Source: Minwuia sp048007105
Lineage (GTDB): Bacteria > Pseudomonadota > Alphaproteobacteria > Minwuiales > Minwuiaceae
Length of the DNA: 64,000 nt
Reading direction: 5' to 3'
Assembly: GCF_048007105.1 (NCBI RefSeq)
Contig: NZ_CP180352.1
Span: 124,001 to 188,000, forward strand
The notes beneath the pieces are model-generated. The model was given only the letters and a program-made list of their open reading frames with translations. It was not told the origin of the DNA and searched no databases. This document shows, one piece after another, positions 55,023-63,574 of the stretch (the first letter of the stretch is position 1; every line of letters begins with the position of its first letter). The position numbers were made by a program, and so were the translations under genes.

Positions 55023-57840
55023 ATGGACGATCTGATTGTCGACTTCATCGAAGAGACCATGGAGTCGCTGGCCGAGGTCGAGCTCGATCTCGTGGGTCTC
55101 GAACAGAACCCCGACCAGCCCGGCACCATCGATCAGCTCTTCCGGATCGTCCACACGATCAAGGGCACCTGCAGCTTCATCAATCTCGAGCGTCTGGGCC
55201 AGGTCGCCCATGCCGCCGAAAACCTTCTGGGCCTCGTCCGCGACGGCACCATCCGCCCCGACCCTGCGGTGATCACCGCCGTTCTGGAGGCGATGGACCA
55301 GATCCGCATCTTCCTCGACGCGATCCAGGCCGACGGCAAGGAGCCCGAGGTCGATGTGTCCAACCTGATCGCGCGGCTGGACAAGGTCGCCGAGGACGCC
55401 CAGGGCGGCGGCTCCGCCGATGCGGAAGCTGAAGCCGAGGCCGAAACCGACGACGACGGCGCGGAAGCCGACGAAATGGAAGAGACCGCTGCAGAGGACG
55501 AGGCCGAAGAGGCACCCGCCCGCGGTCTCGAGGTGGTCGAGACCGCCGAAGGCGACGGCCCCGAGACCGTCGAGGAGGCATCCAACCCCCTGGTGGCCAC
55601 GCTCGCCGACATCCTGGCCAGCGGCAAGACCGCCAGCGAGGCGCTGGATTCGCTCCGGGGCGATGACGAACCCGTGGCGCCGAAGGCGGCGCCCGCTCCG
55701 GCGCCGGCCACGAAGCCGGTGGAAGCCGCCGCCGATTCCGAGCCCGCACAGGATGCGGCCGAGACCGCCTCGGCCAGCACGCCCGCGCGCGGCGGCGTTC
55801 AGGGCCTGCGCGTCAGCGTCGATCTGATCGAACAGCTGATGACCCTGGTCAGCGAACTGGTGCTGACCCGCAACCAGCTGATGCAGCTGGTCCGCAACGA
55901 ATCCGACAGCGTCTTCAACATCCCCTTCCAGCGCCTCAGCCAGGTCACCAGCGAGCTGCAGGAAGGCGTCATGAAGACCCGGATGCAGCCGATCGGCAAC
56001 GCCTGGAACAAGCTGCCGCGCATCGTGCGCGACCTGGGCATCGAGCTCGGCAAGAAGATCGAGCTGGAGATGGACGGCGCCGACACCGAACTCGACCGTC
56101 AGGTCCTGGACATGATCAAGGACCCGCTGACCCACATGGTCCGCAATTCCGCCGATCACGGCATCGAGACGCCGGCGATCCGCAGCTCGAAGGGCAAGAA
56201 CGAGACCGGCACCATCCGCCTGTCCGCCCGCCACGAGGGCGGTCACATCGTCATCGAGCTGAGCGACGACGGCGCCGGGCTGAACGCCGACGCCATCCGC
56301 AAGCGCATTGTCGAGCGCAACCTGGTCGGCGCCGCCGAGGCCGAGGCCATGGATGACCGGCAGTTGCACCGCTACATCTTCGAACCCGGCTTCTCGACGG
56401 CCGAAGCCGTCAGCAAGGTCTCTGGCCGCGGCGTGGGCATGGATGTCGTGCGCACCAACATCGAGAAGATCGGCGGTTCGATCGACCTCGAGTTCGGCCC
56501 GCGGTCTCGGCACCAAGCTGAAGATCAAGATCCCGCTGACGCTGGCCATCGTCTCCGCGCTGATCGTCGAATGCGGCGGCGAGAAGTTCGCCATCCCGCA
56601 GATCTCGATCCGTGAGCTGGTGCGCATCAACGAGAGCAGCCAGCACAGCATCGAGAAGATCGAGGGTTCCAGCATCCTGCGCCTGCGCCAGCGTCTGCTG
56701 CCGCTGATCCATCTGGACGGCACCCTGGCCCTGACAGAGGGCGAAGTCCGCGACAATGGCTTCGTCGTGGTCTGCCAGGTCGGGTCGCAGCATTTCGGCG
56801 TCATCGTCGACGAGGTCTTCGACACCGAGGAAATCGTGGTCAAGCCGGTGGCCCCGCTGCTGCGCGACATCCGCATGTTCTCGGGCAATACCATCCTTGG
56901 CGACGGGAAGGTCATCATGATCCTGGATCCCAACGGTCTGGCCACCACGATGCGCCTGGCGAACGCTGACCGGCAGGAAGCCGAGGAGCACGAAGGCCCG
57001 CGCAAGGAGCGCACGACCACGCTGCTGGCCTTCCGCGCCGAGGGCGCCGCACCGAAGGCGGTGCCGCTGTCGCTGGTCGACAGGCTGGAGCGGGTCGAAC
57101 CCGACAAGATCGAGGTGCTGAACGACAAGTGCATGATCCAGTATCTCGGCAAGCTGATGCCGCTGGTCACCACCAGCTGCGGCATGCCGCCGAGGGACCG
57201 GAGCCTGGAGGTCATCGTCTTCTCCGATCACGAAAATTATCTGGGCCTGGTCGTCGAGAGCATTCTGGACATCGAGGATTGCGAGATCCGCGTCGCGTCC
57301 GACTCGCACCACGAGAGCTGCATCGGCACCGCCATCGTCAACGGCAAGGCCACCGAGGTGCTCGACATCGCCTACTTCCTGCGGGCGGTCTATCCGGACC
57401 TCTTCAGCGAGGATCAGGATCCCTACGCCGCCGCCCCGACCGAGGAGAAGGAACGCCGCATGCAGTTGCTGCTGGTCGACGACTCCGCCTTCTTCCGCAA
57501 TCTGGTCGGTCCGCTGCTGGCCAGCCACGGCTACGCGATGACGGTGGTCGGTTCGGCGGATGATGTGCTCAAGCACTTCGACGCCGGCAACAGGGTCGAC
57601 GTCGTCGTCAGCGACATCGAGATGCCCGGCATGGACGGCTACCAGCTGCTGGCGCAGCTCAAGAAGCACGAAAACGCCCACGCGGTTCCGGTGATTGCGC
57701 TGACCTCGCACTGCACCGACGCCGACCGTGAGCGCGGCAAGGCGGCAGGGTTCTCCGGCTACGTGGCCAAGCTGGACAAGGAACGCCTGCTTTCGACGAT
57801 CAACAGTGTCCTGCGCGACGACGAGGAGATGGCGGCGTGA
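55023..57840 (+). CDS. cheA: Chemotaxis kinase CheA with C-terminal REC domain, interrupted by a single-base frameshift
   Basis: Read through one frameshift, the product is about 938 residues. The Hpt domain has His44 in IVHTIKGTC; an acidic A/E/D-rich linker (about 130-260), the dimerisation domain, the HATPase (MVRNSADHGIE, SDDGAGL, GRGVGMDVV) and a CheW-like domain follow. From residue 813 there is a REC domain (LLLVDDSAFFRNLV, SDIEMPGMDG, ALTSH). As sequenced, frame 1 (55023-56615) ends early after LEFGPRS and frame 2 resumes at GLGTKLKIKIP. The C-terminal REC makes it a hybrid CheA. Its stop overlaps cheW (GTGA). Confidence 0.88.
56496..56506 (+). other. Frameshift site in cheA
   Basis: The upstream frame reads DLEFGPRSR; the frame one base later reads RGLGTKLKIKIPLTLAI, the normal CheA continuation. 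One extra base (for example in the CCC run at 56498-56500) or two missing bases explains it. The break falls at the end of the HATPase domain, near residue 495. Confidence 0.85.
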
Positions 57841-58337
57841 AAAAGGAAGTCAGCGAAATCGATCAGAAGATGGCCGGCTGCGAAAGCATCATCACCAGCC
57901 ATCTTGGAAACCAGGTCTTCGGCCTGCCGATCCTGACCGTCAACGACGTCATTGCCCAGGGCGCGATGACCCGGGTCCCGCTGGGCCCGCCGGAAGTCGC
58001 CGGCCTGATCAACCTGCGCGGCCGCATCGTCACCGCCATCGACATGCACCGCCGCTTCGGCCGCGCCGTCGGCAAGCCGGCCGAAGGCAGCCGCGGCATC
58101 GGCACGGTGATCGTGGTCGATGGCGAGTGGTACAGCCTGATGTTCGACCGGATCGGCGAGGTCGTGCCGGTTTCCGACGTCGTCATGATGCCGCTGCCGC
58201 CGACCGTCCGGCCCGAGGTCGCCGCCCTGTCCTTCGGCGTCGCCAAGCGGCCCGACGAACTGGTGATCATGCTGGACGTGAAGAAGATCCTGGAAATCCC
58301 GTCGCTTCAGGCAACGAAGCTCGACCTGGCCTCCTGA
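57837..58337 (+). CDS. cheW: Chemotaxis coupling protein CheW
   Basis: The 166-residue product is a single CheW domain linking receptors to CheA: FGLPILTVNDVI, VAGLINLRGRIVTAIDM (the conserved NLRG loop) and DRIGEVVPVSDV. The start is GTG at 57837, overlapping the cheA stop (GTGA); no other in-frame start lies close by. It lies 19 bp before cheB. Confidence 0.93.
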   Translation: MKKEVSEIDQKMAGCESIITSHLGNQVFGLPILTVNDVIAQGAMTRVPLGPPEVAGLINLRGRIVTAIDMHRRFGRAVGKPAEGSRGIGTVIVVDGEWYSLMFDRIGEVVPVSDVVMMPLPPTVRPEVAALSFGVAKRPDELVIMLDVKKILEIPSLQATKLDLAS

Positions 58338-58356
58338 CAGAAACGGAAACACCCGC

Positions 58357-59406
58357 ATGGCGGATACCGACGGGCGGCTCAAGGTTCTGGTCGTGGACGA
58401 CGCGGTCGTACCGCGCGGCATGATCCGGCAATGGCTGGAAGAAGATGCCGACGCAGCGGTCCAGACCGCGGCCAACGGGCGTCAGGCGCTGGACAAGCTG
58501 AAGACCTTCGCGGCGGATGTCATCACGCTTGATCTCGAGATGCCCGTGCTGTCGGGCTACGAGGCCCTGCCGCTGATCCGGCAGACCAGCCCCAACTCCC
58601 AGATCGTAGTGGTCTCGGGCGCAAGCCGGCGCGCCGGATCGGTGACCTTCGACGCGCTGCGGCGCGGGGCGGCCGATTTCGTCGCCAAGCAGGACCGTGA
58701 AAACCGCAGCGCCTTCCGGCGCGAGATCGTCGAGAAGGTGAAGACGCTCGGATCCCTGAAGCGGAAGCCCGTTGCCGCGGCCCCCGTGGCCGACGCGCCG
58801 GCGCCCCGCCCGCGGCGGACCGCCGACATCACCCTGAAGCGCAGCGTCGTCGCCATCGGCTCGTCCACGGGCGGCCCGCAGGCGCTGGCGGATCTGCTGG
58901 CCGGACTCGGCGGGCGGCTCACCGTCCCTGTGCTGATTTCGCAGCACCTGCCGGTGAACTTTTCCAAGGTCTTCGCGCAGAACCTGTCGCGCAAGACCGG
59001 ACTTGACTGCGTCGAGGCCACGGACGGCGAACCGCTGATCAGCGGCAGGGTCTACATCGCGCCGGGCGACCGGCACATGATGGTCGCCCAGAGCGGCGCC
59101 GGCGCAACGATCCGCCTCTGGGACGGCCCGCGCGAGCATCACTGCCGGCCCGCGGTCAATCCGCTCTTCCGCTCCGTCGCCGAGGTCTATGGCCGCCGGG
59201 CCATGGCCATCGTGCTGACCGGAATGGGCAGCGACGGCGCCGAGGGCGCCGAGACCATCGCGGCAGCCGGCGGCATCGTCGCCGTTCAGGACCAGGCCAC
59301 CAGCATCGTCTGGGGCATGCCCGGCGCAACATTCAACAGGGGTGTAGCGGACGCCGTTCTGCCGGTGCCCGATATCGCCAAACTGATCCGGGAACATTGC
59401 AAGTGA
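58357..59406 (+). CDS. cheB: Chemotaxis glutamate methylesterase CheB
   Basis: The 349-residue product has an N-terminal REC domain (VLVVDDAVVPRGM, phospho-acceptor Asp59 in TLDLEMP) and a C-terminal methylesterase domain with Ser170 (GSSTGG), His197 (SQHLP) and Asp293 (GMGSDGAEG). It removes methyl groups from chemoreceptors and may deamidate them, and is stimulated by phosphorylation from CheA. The stop overlaps cheR. Confidence 0.95.
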   Translation: MADTDGRLKVLVVDDAVVPRGMIRQWLEEDADAAVQTAANGRQALDKLKTFAADVITLDLEMPVLSGYEALPLIRQTSPNSQIVVVSGASRRAGSVTFDALRRGAADFVAKQDRENRSAFRREIVEKVKTLGSLKRKPVAAAPVADAPAPRPRRTADITLKRSVVAIGSSTGGPQALADLLAGLGGRLTVPVLISQHLPVNFSKVFAQNLSRKTGLDCVEATDGEPLISGRVYIAPGDRHMMVAQSGAGATIRLWDGPREHHCRPAVNPLFRSVAEVYGRRAMAIVLTGMGSDGAEGAETIAAAGGIVAVQDQATSIVWGMPGATFNRGVADAVLPVPDIAKLIREHCK

Positions 59407-60242
59407 GCAACAGTACACTCGCCAGCCTGCAGGTCTTCGCCGACATCCTGCGTCAGGAATCGGGCAATACGCTCTCGACCGAGAAGCATTATCTCATCCA
59501 GGGGCGCCTGATGCCGCTGGCCCGCCAGTACGGCATGCCCAATCTGGAAAGCCTCGCCGACCGCCTGAAGCGGCCCGGTTCGGAAAACCTGCGCACCGAG
59601 GTGATCGACCGTCTGACGACGCACGAGACCTCGTTCTTCCGCGACCGCCGCCCGTTCGAGAGCCTGAAATCGACCATCGTGCCGGCGGTGCTGAAGGCGG
59701 CTGCGCCGGGCACCTGCCTCCGCGTATGGAGCGCCGCGTGCTCGACCGGTCAGGAAGCCTTCAGCATCGCGATCGTGCTGTCGGAGATGGCCGCGCGCCA
59801 GCCCGGCCTGCGTTTCGAGATCCTGGCGACCGACATCTCCAAGGAAACCATCAAGCGCGCCTCGGAGGGCGTCTACAACGAGTTCGAGATGGGGCGCGGC
59901 CTGCGCCCGGGCGACGCCGAACGGTATTTCCGCCCCTGCGGCCCGCGCGAGTGGCGGATCGTCGACGAGCTGCGCCGGATGGTGCGCTTCCGGACCGACA
60001 ATCTGCTGAAGCCCTCCGTCCCGGCCCAGAGCCAGGACATCATCTTCTGCCGCTATGCCCTGATCTACATGGAGCGCGCGCAGAAGGCCCAGGCCCTGTC
60101 CCACATGGCCAAGCGGATCCGCTCCCGCGAGGGACGGCTGATCCTTGGCGCCTCGGAAACCACTGCCGGTCTGCCGCCGGAGTTCGAATGGTGCCGCGGC
60201 GAGGGTTCGGGAATCTTTGCCCTGACCGGCACGCAGTCCTGA
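59403..60242 (+). CDS. cheR: Chemotaxis protein methyltransferase CheR
   Basis: The 279-residue product has the N-terminal helical domain with THETSFFRD, the SAM-binding motif WSAACSTGQEAFSIA, and DIIFCRYALIYM. It methylates receptor glutamates using S-adenosylmethionine, opposing CheB. I chose GTG 59403, which overlaps the cheB stop (GTGA) like the cheA-cheW junction; TTG 59397 is an alternative two codons upstream. Confidence 0.94.
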   Translation: MSNSTLASLQVFADILRQESGNTLSTEKHYLIQGRLMPLARQYGMPNLESLADRLKRPGSENLRTEVIDRLTTHETSFFRDRRPFESLKSTIVPAVLKAAAPGTCLRVWSAACSTGQEAFSIAIVLSEMAARQPGLRFEILATDISKETIKRASEGVYNEFEMGRGLRPGDAERYFRPCGPREWRIVDELRRMVRFRTDNLLKPSVPAQSQDIIFCRYALIYMERAQKAQALSHMAKRIRSREGRLILGASETTAGLPPEFEWCRGEGSGIFALTGTQS

Positions 60243-60247
60243 ACGGC

Positions 60248-60268
60248 CAGGCCGCCGCCGGCGGCCTG
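60248..60268 (+). terminator. Possible terminator after cheR
   Basis: A perfect 9-bp stem CAGGCCGCC/GGCGGCCTG with loop GCC begins 6 bases after the cheR stop. It is followed only by a C/T-rich stretch (CCGTCTTCCTCTG), so termination may be weak or bidirectional. Confidence 0.4.
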
Positions 60269-60297
60269 CCGTCTTCCTCTGCCTTCCCCACAGAACG

Positions 60298-60328
60298 AAA
60301 AACGCGCCCGCCAGAGGCGGACGCGCGT
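60298..60328 (-). terminator. Rho-independent terminator of the CheZ-like gene
   Basis: On the minus strand an approximately 11-bp GC-rich stem with loop TCT is followed directly by TTTTT (60302-60298), 27 bases past the cheZ stop. This is the clearest terminator in the window. Confidence 0.75.
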
Positions 60329-60354
60329 GGCCGTCCTGTCGATGAAGGCCCGGA

Positions 60355-60867
60355 TCAGCCGTTGAGCAGGGCGTCGATCGCGGCCTGATCCATTGCCTTG
60401 TTGCCGCTGGCAGGACCGTTGAGAAGATGGTCGTCCTTGTGGACTTCCTCCCGGCGCGACTTGTTGATGCCGGTGCTGATGCCGCGCTTGCTGTCGTGTC
60501 CGCCGCTCAGATGCTGACGCACGATCAACAGACGCTGGCTGACGATGTCCTGGAACGAGCAGGCCTCCAGCGCCGCCAGCAGTGCGGCGCGCTGGTCCGG
60601 CTTGATGTTCGGCGCATCCATGACCGTGTCGATGTGGTCCATGATGTCGACTGCCGACTGCGCCATCTGCTTCAGGCAGTCGTCGACCTGGGCCACGCAT
60701 TCCTCGATGCTTTCCTTGCCGATTCCGCCGCCGCCGCCCGAACCGCTGGGGTTGTGACGCTTGACGATCTCGACGACCGCATTGATGTAGCCGATCAGTT
60801 CCATCGGCGGGACGGGGGCCTTGCGTTCGCGCAATGCGTCGACGTACGGACCCAGTTCCGATTCCAT
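60355..60867 (-). CDS. cheZ: CheZ-family CheY-phosphate phosphatase
   Basis: The 170-residue product is helical and contains ACSFQDIVSQRL, which matches the CheZ active site FQDLTGQ with catalytic Asp and Gln retained. The C-terminal tail MDQAAIDALLNG resembles the CheY-binding helix at the end of CheZ. It probably dephosphorylates CheY. It is shorter than the E. coli protein (214 residues). The ATG at 60867 is the first plausible start; the frame further upstream lacks CheZ character. It is convergent with cheR. Confidence 0.82.
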   Translation of the reverse strand: MESELGPYVDALRERKAPVPPMELIGYINAVVEIVKRHNPSGSGGGGGIGKESIEECVAQVDDCLKQMAQSAVDIMDHIDTVMDAPNIKPDQRAALLAALEACSFQDIVSQRLLIVRQHLSGGHDSKRGISTGINKSRREEVHKDDHLLNGPASGNKAMDQAAIDALLNG

Positions 60868-60943
60868 GCTCACCGGCGGTCTCCTATTCCTGGACCGGTT
60901 CCCGAGGCGCCTGCCCGGCTGCAACGCAGGCAGGCAGCCCGCG

Positions 60944-61084
60944 TCAATTGCCAGCCAGAAAGGCAATCTCCTCCCGTACTCTATCGGACGTTTCGTTAAC
61001 CGATCGTATGACTTCCGAAATTGATGTGATTTCAGTGTCAGTTTGCGAGACGGCGGTGGCGTGGCCATGGTTCCGCATGAACAT
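60944..61084 (-). CDS. Possible small protein upstream of the CheZ-like gene
   Basis: A 46-residue frame ending TSISEVIRSVNETSDRVREE and AFLAGN, a believable amphipathic helix reminiscent of receptor or CheZ helices. It lies 76 bp upstream of cheZ on the same strand. It may be real, a remnant of a longer gene, or chance. The first residues (MFMRNHGHATAV) are unremarkable and no good ribosome-binding site was noted. The rest of 61085-61289 shows nothing I can identify. Confidence 0.3.
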   Translation of the reverse strand: MFMRNHGHATAVSQTDTEITSISEVIRSVNETSDRVREEIAFLAGN

Positions 61085-61289
61085 GGCAATTGTCCTGGTT
61101 CCCGCGCCAGCACTTGCCCGCCTTTCGCACGGTTGGCTCGATATCGGCGCGAAGCCGGGCATGCCTCTCTCTGGTCGGGAATTCCCGAAACAGAGCAAAG
61201 CCCGCTGCCGAAAATCCCAACCGGCGCAATGGTGAGGCCGCCCTCCGGCGGCGCCTGATGGCCACGCAGGTCAGCGGGCGGATTGGGGC

Positions 61290-61318
61290 TTGCAGGGCGC
61301 AGCGCCCCCGGCTATAGA
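61290..61318 (+). promoter_or_regulatory. Probable sigma-70 promoter of tRNA-Val
   Basis: -35 TTGCAG (61290-61295), 17-bp spacer, -10 TATAGA (61313-61318). Transcription would start near 61325, about 37 bases before tRNA-Val. Both boxes match the consensus well and spacing is optimal. Confidence 0.65.
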
Positions 61319-61361
61319 ACGCCCCTCGCAGCGCCGGGCTCGCCCCGGCCTCGACCCTTGG

Positions 61362-61436
61362 GGGCGCGTAGCTCAGCGGGAGAGCACTACGTTGACATCG
61401 TAGGGGTCGCTGGTTCAATCCCAGCCGCGCCCACCA
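61362..61436 (+). tRNA. tRNA-Val (GAC)
   Basis: A 75-base cloverleaf with acceptor arms GGGCGCG/CGCGCCC, encoded CCA (61434-61436), anticodon stem CTACG/CGTAG around loop TTGACAT (anticodon GAC) and T-loop TTCAATC. Confidence 0.96.
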
Positions 61437-61560
61437 TTCATCGCATCGCATTCATGCCGTCCCTGTCCCGGACACGTCCCTGGCCGGTGTCATGCCGCCA
61501 TTGCCAGCGCCGGCCCGCCCGGCCTTCAATGCATCGGCGTTCAATGGCGGAGACAGATCG

Positions 61561-62574
61561 ATGCGGAGACTTGCGGTCATCACCGGCGACCATGGGGAGA
61601 GCGATCCGACGAAGCTCGGGGCGGCCTATGGCGAGGAGGACCTGAAGGCGCACCGCACGATGGTCGAGGCGCTGGAGGGGCTGGAGCGCTTCGACATCAC
61701 CGTCTTCAACGACCATGACGGCCTGTTCGAGCGGCTGGCCGCCGACCCGCCCGATCTGGTGGTGAATTTCTGCGACACCGGCGTCTTCAACCGGCCGACC
61801 CGCGAACTGAACCTGCCGGCCTGGCTGGAACTGCACGACATCCCCTATACCGGCGCGACGCCGCAGGCGATGGTGCTCTGTTTCGACAAGCAGATCGTGC
61901 GGCTGGTCGCCGAGTCTCTGGGCGTCGAGGTGCCCGGCGAACACTTCCTTGCCTCCGCCGCGCCCGGCGTGGCCCTGCCCGATCTCTATCCGGCGCTGCT
62001 GAAGCCCAACGCCGCCGACGGCAGCGTCGGCATCACCAAGGACGCCGTGGTCCGCAGCCCGCAGGAGGCGCGCGCCTATCTCGACTTCCTGCACGAAACG
62101 CTCCCGGGCCGCGCGGTACTCTGGCAGGAATACCTGCCCGGTCCGGAATACGGCGTCGGGCTGATCGGAAACCCGGCATCGGGCCTGACGGTCCTGCCGC
62201 CGCTGGAAGTGGATTTCTCGAAGCTGCCGGCCGGGCTGAACCCGATCCTGTCCTTCGAATCCAAGGCCGATCCGGACTCCCCCTACTGGACCGAGATCGC
62301 CTTCCGCGAAGCCCGCATCGAAACCGAAACCCGAGAGCGCATCGCCGGCTGGGCGAAGCTGCTCTTCGCGCGCTTCGGGCTGCAGGATTACGGCCGCTTC
62401 GATTTCCGCTGCGCCGCGGACGGTCGCCCGAAGATGATGGAAACAAACCCCAATCCGGCCTGGGCGTATGACGGCAAGCTCGCCTTCATGGCCGGTTTTG
62501 CGGGCATCGCCTATCCGAAGATGCTGGAGCGGATCGTCGACGCCGCCATCGCGCGGGTAACGGCAGGCGGCTAG
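61561..62574 (+). CDS. ATP-grasp D-alanine--D-alanine ligase-like protein
   Basis: The 337-residue product has the ATP-grasp arrangement: VVNFCDTG, IPYTGATPQAMVLCFDKQIV, the phosphate-loop lysine region ALLKPNAADGSVGI, WQEYLPGPEYGVGLIG and the metal-binding MMETNPNPAW. It is related to D-Ala-D-Ala ligase but not clearly Ddl itself; it could be a related peptide or amino-acid ligase. I chose ATG 61561 with GGAG upstream rather than ATG 61492. Its TAG stop lies at the left edge of the insertion sequence, yet the pre-insertion site also reads TAG, so the protein is intact. Confidence 0.85.
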   Translation: MRRLAVITGDHGESDPTKLGAAYGEEDLKAHRTMVEALEGLERFDITVFNDHDGLFERLAADPPDLVVNFCDTGVFNRPTRELNLPAWLELHDIPYTGATPQAMVLCFDKQIVRLVAESLGVEVPGEHFLASAAPGVALPDLYPALLKPNAADGSVGITKDAVVRSPQEARAYLDFLHETLPGRAVLWQEYLPGPEYGVGLIGNPASGLTVLPPLEVDFSKLPAGLNPILSFESKADPDSPYWTEIAFREARIETETRERIAGWAKLLFARFGLQDYGRFDFRCAADGRPKMMETNPNPAWAYDGKLAFMAGFAGIAYPKMLERIVDAAIARVTAGG

Positions 62575-63416
62575 GTTCTGAACCCATAAAGGGGATTCTG
62601 TTTCGGTTCTTTGGGTGATTCACTCTGGTGGGTGAATCGCAGGAGGTCCGGAATGGCGCGCTTTGATCTGACCGATTTCGAATGGGAGCTGATCGAGCCG
62701 CTGCTCCCGAACAAGCCGCGGGGCGTTCCCCGGGTGGATGACCGCAGGGTTCTCAACGGCATTTTCTGGGTGCTGCGCACCGGCTCGCCCTGGCGCGACC
62801 TGCCGGAGCGCTATGGCCCGCACACCACGGTCTACAACCGCTTCAACCGCTGGGCGAAGGCGGGCGTCTGGGTGCGGGTCTTCGAAGCGCTGGCCAGGAA
62901 ATCGCCGGATTCGATGCAGTTCATCGACAGCTCCATCATCCGCGCCCACCAGCACGCCGCCTCCGGCAAAAAGGGGGCGCGGATCACGCCATTGGCCGTT
63001 CTCGTGGAGGACTGAGCACCAAGATCAACGCCATGGTCGACGAGCGCGGCCTGCCGGTCGCGCTGGTGCTCAGCCCGGGCCAGGCCTCCGACAAGGCGGC
63101 TGTTGCGGAACTCCTTGCCGCCCATCCGGCGACGGGCGACGTGGTGGCCGACCGGGGCTATGACGCCCGGGCCGTGCTGGACCTGATCGCGGCGCAGGGC
63201 GGTCGCGGCCACATTCCCACCCAGCGCGACCGCAAGGTCCAGCGCAGCGTCGATCCGGCGCTCTACCGCCGGCGCAATGTCGTCGAGCGCTTCTTCAACA
63301 AACTCAAACACTTCCGGAAGATCGCAACACGCTACGAGAAATCCGCCCGAAACTACCTCGCAGCCGTCCTCATCGCTTCAACCCGAACATGGCTGCGCGC
63401 TTATGAGTCCGCGTCC
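62574..63416 (+). mobile_element. IS5-family (IS427-like) insertion sequence, 843 bp
   Basis: The element carries orfA and orfB joined by a likely -1 frameshift. Its ends form an imperfect inverted repeat: GGTTCTGAACCCATAA at the left and GGACGCGGACTCATAA on the opposite strand at the right (10 of 16 positions match). A TA dinucleotide lies on both sides (62572-62573 and 63417-63418), as expected for the target duplication. It looks full-length, so it may be active. Confidence 0.8.
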
Positions 63417-63419
63417 TAG
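62653..63419 (+). CDS. IS5-family transposase (OrfAB by programmed -1 frameshift)
   Basis: OrfA (62653-63015, 120 residues) has the N-terminal helix-turn-helix-like region FEWELIEPLLPN and the first catalytic Asp in FIDSSIIRAHQHA. OrfB, in the -1 frame, continues with GRSRGGLSTKIN, the second Asp in VVADRGYDA and the Glu in RRRNVVERFFNKLKHFR, completing a DDE transposase. AGGAGG precedes ATG 62653. The fused product would be about 255 residues. OrfB ends with a TAG whose TA is the target duplication, so its stop comes from flanking DNA. Confidence 0.9.
62970..62976 (+). other. Slippery heptamer for -1 frameshifting
   Basis: A AAG GGG in the orfA frame fits the X XXY YYZ rule; slipping back one base pairs AAA GGG and enters the orfB frame (GADHAIGRSRGG). 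It sits within AAAAAGGGGG at 62968-62977. Confidence 0.7.
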
Positions 63420-63574
63420 AGCATTCCAGTATTCGCCCTGTCCGTTCGCCTTGAATACGGTCGTCACGCCCGCCCTGCGCGGGCATCCGGTCAATCCATG
63501 GAAGTTGCGGCGAAGCCGCTCCGGACCCCCGCGCGGCCCTTCGGGCCGACGGGGGTGGCCCATTTGGCGGGACT

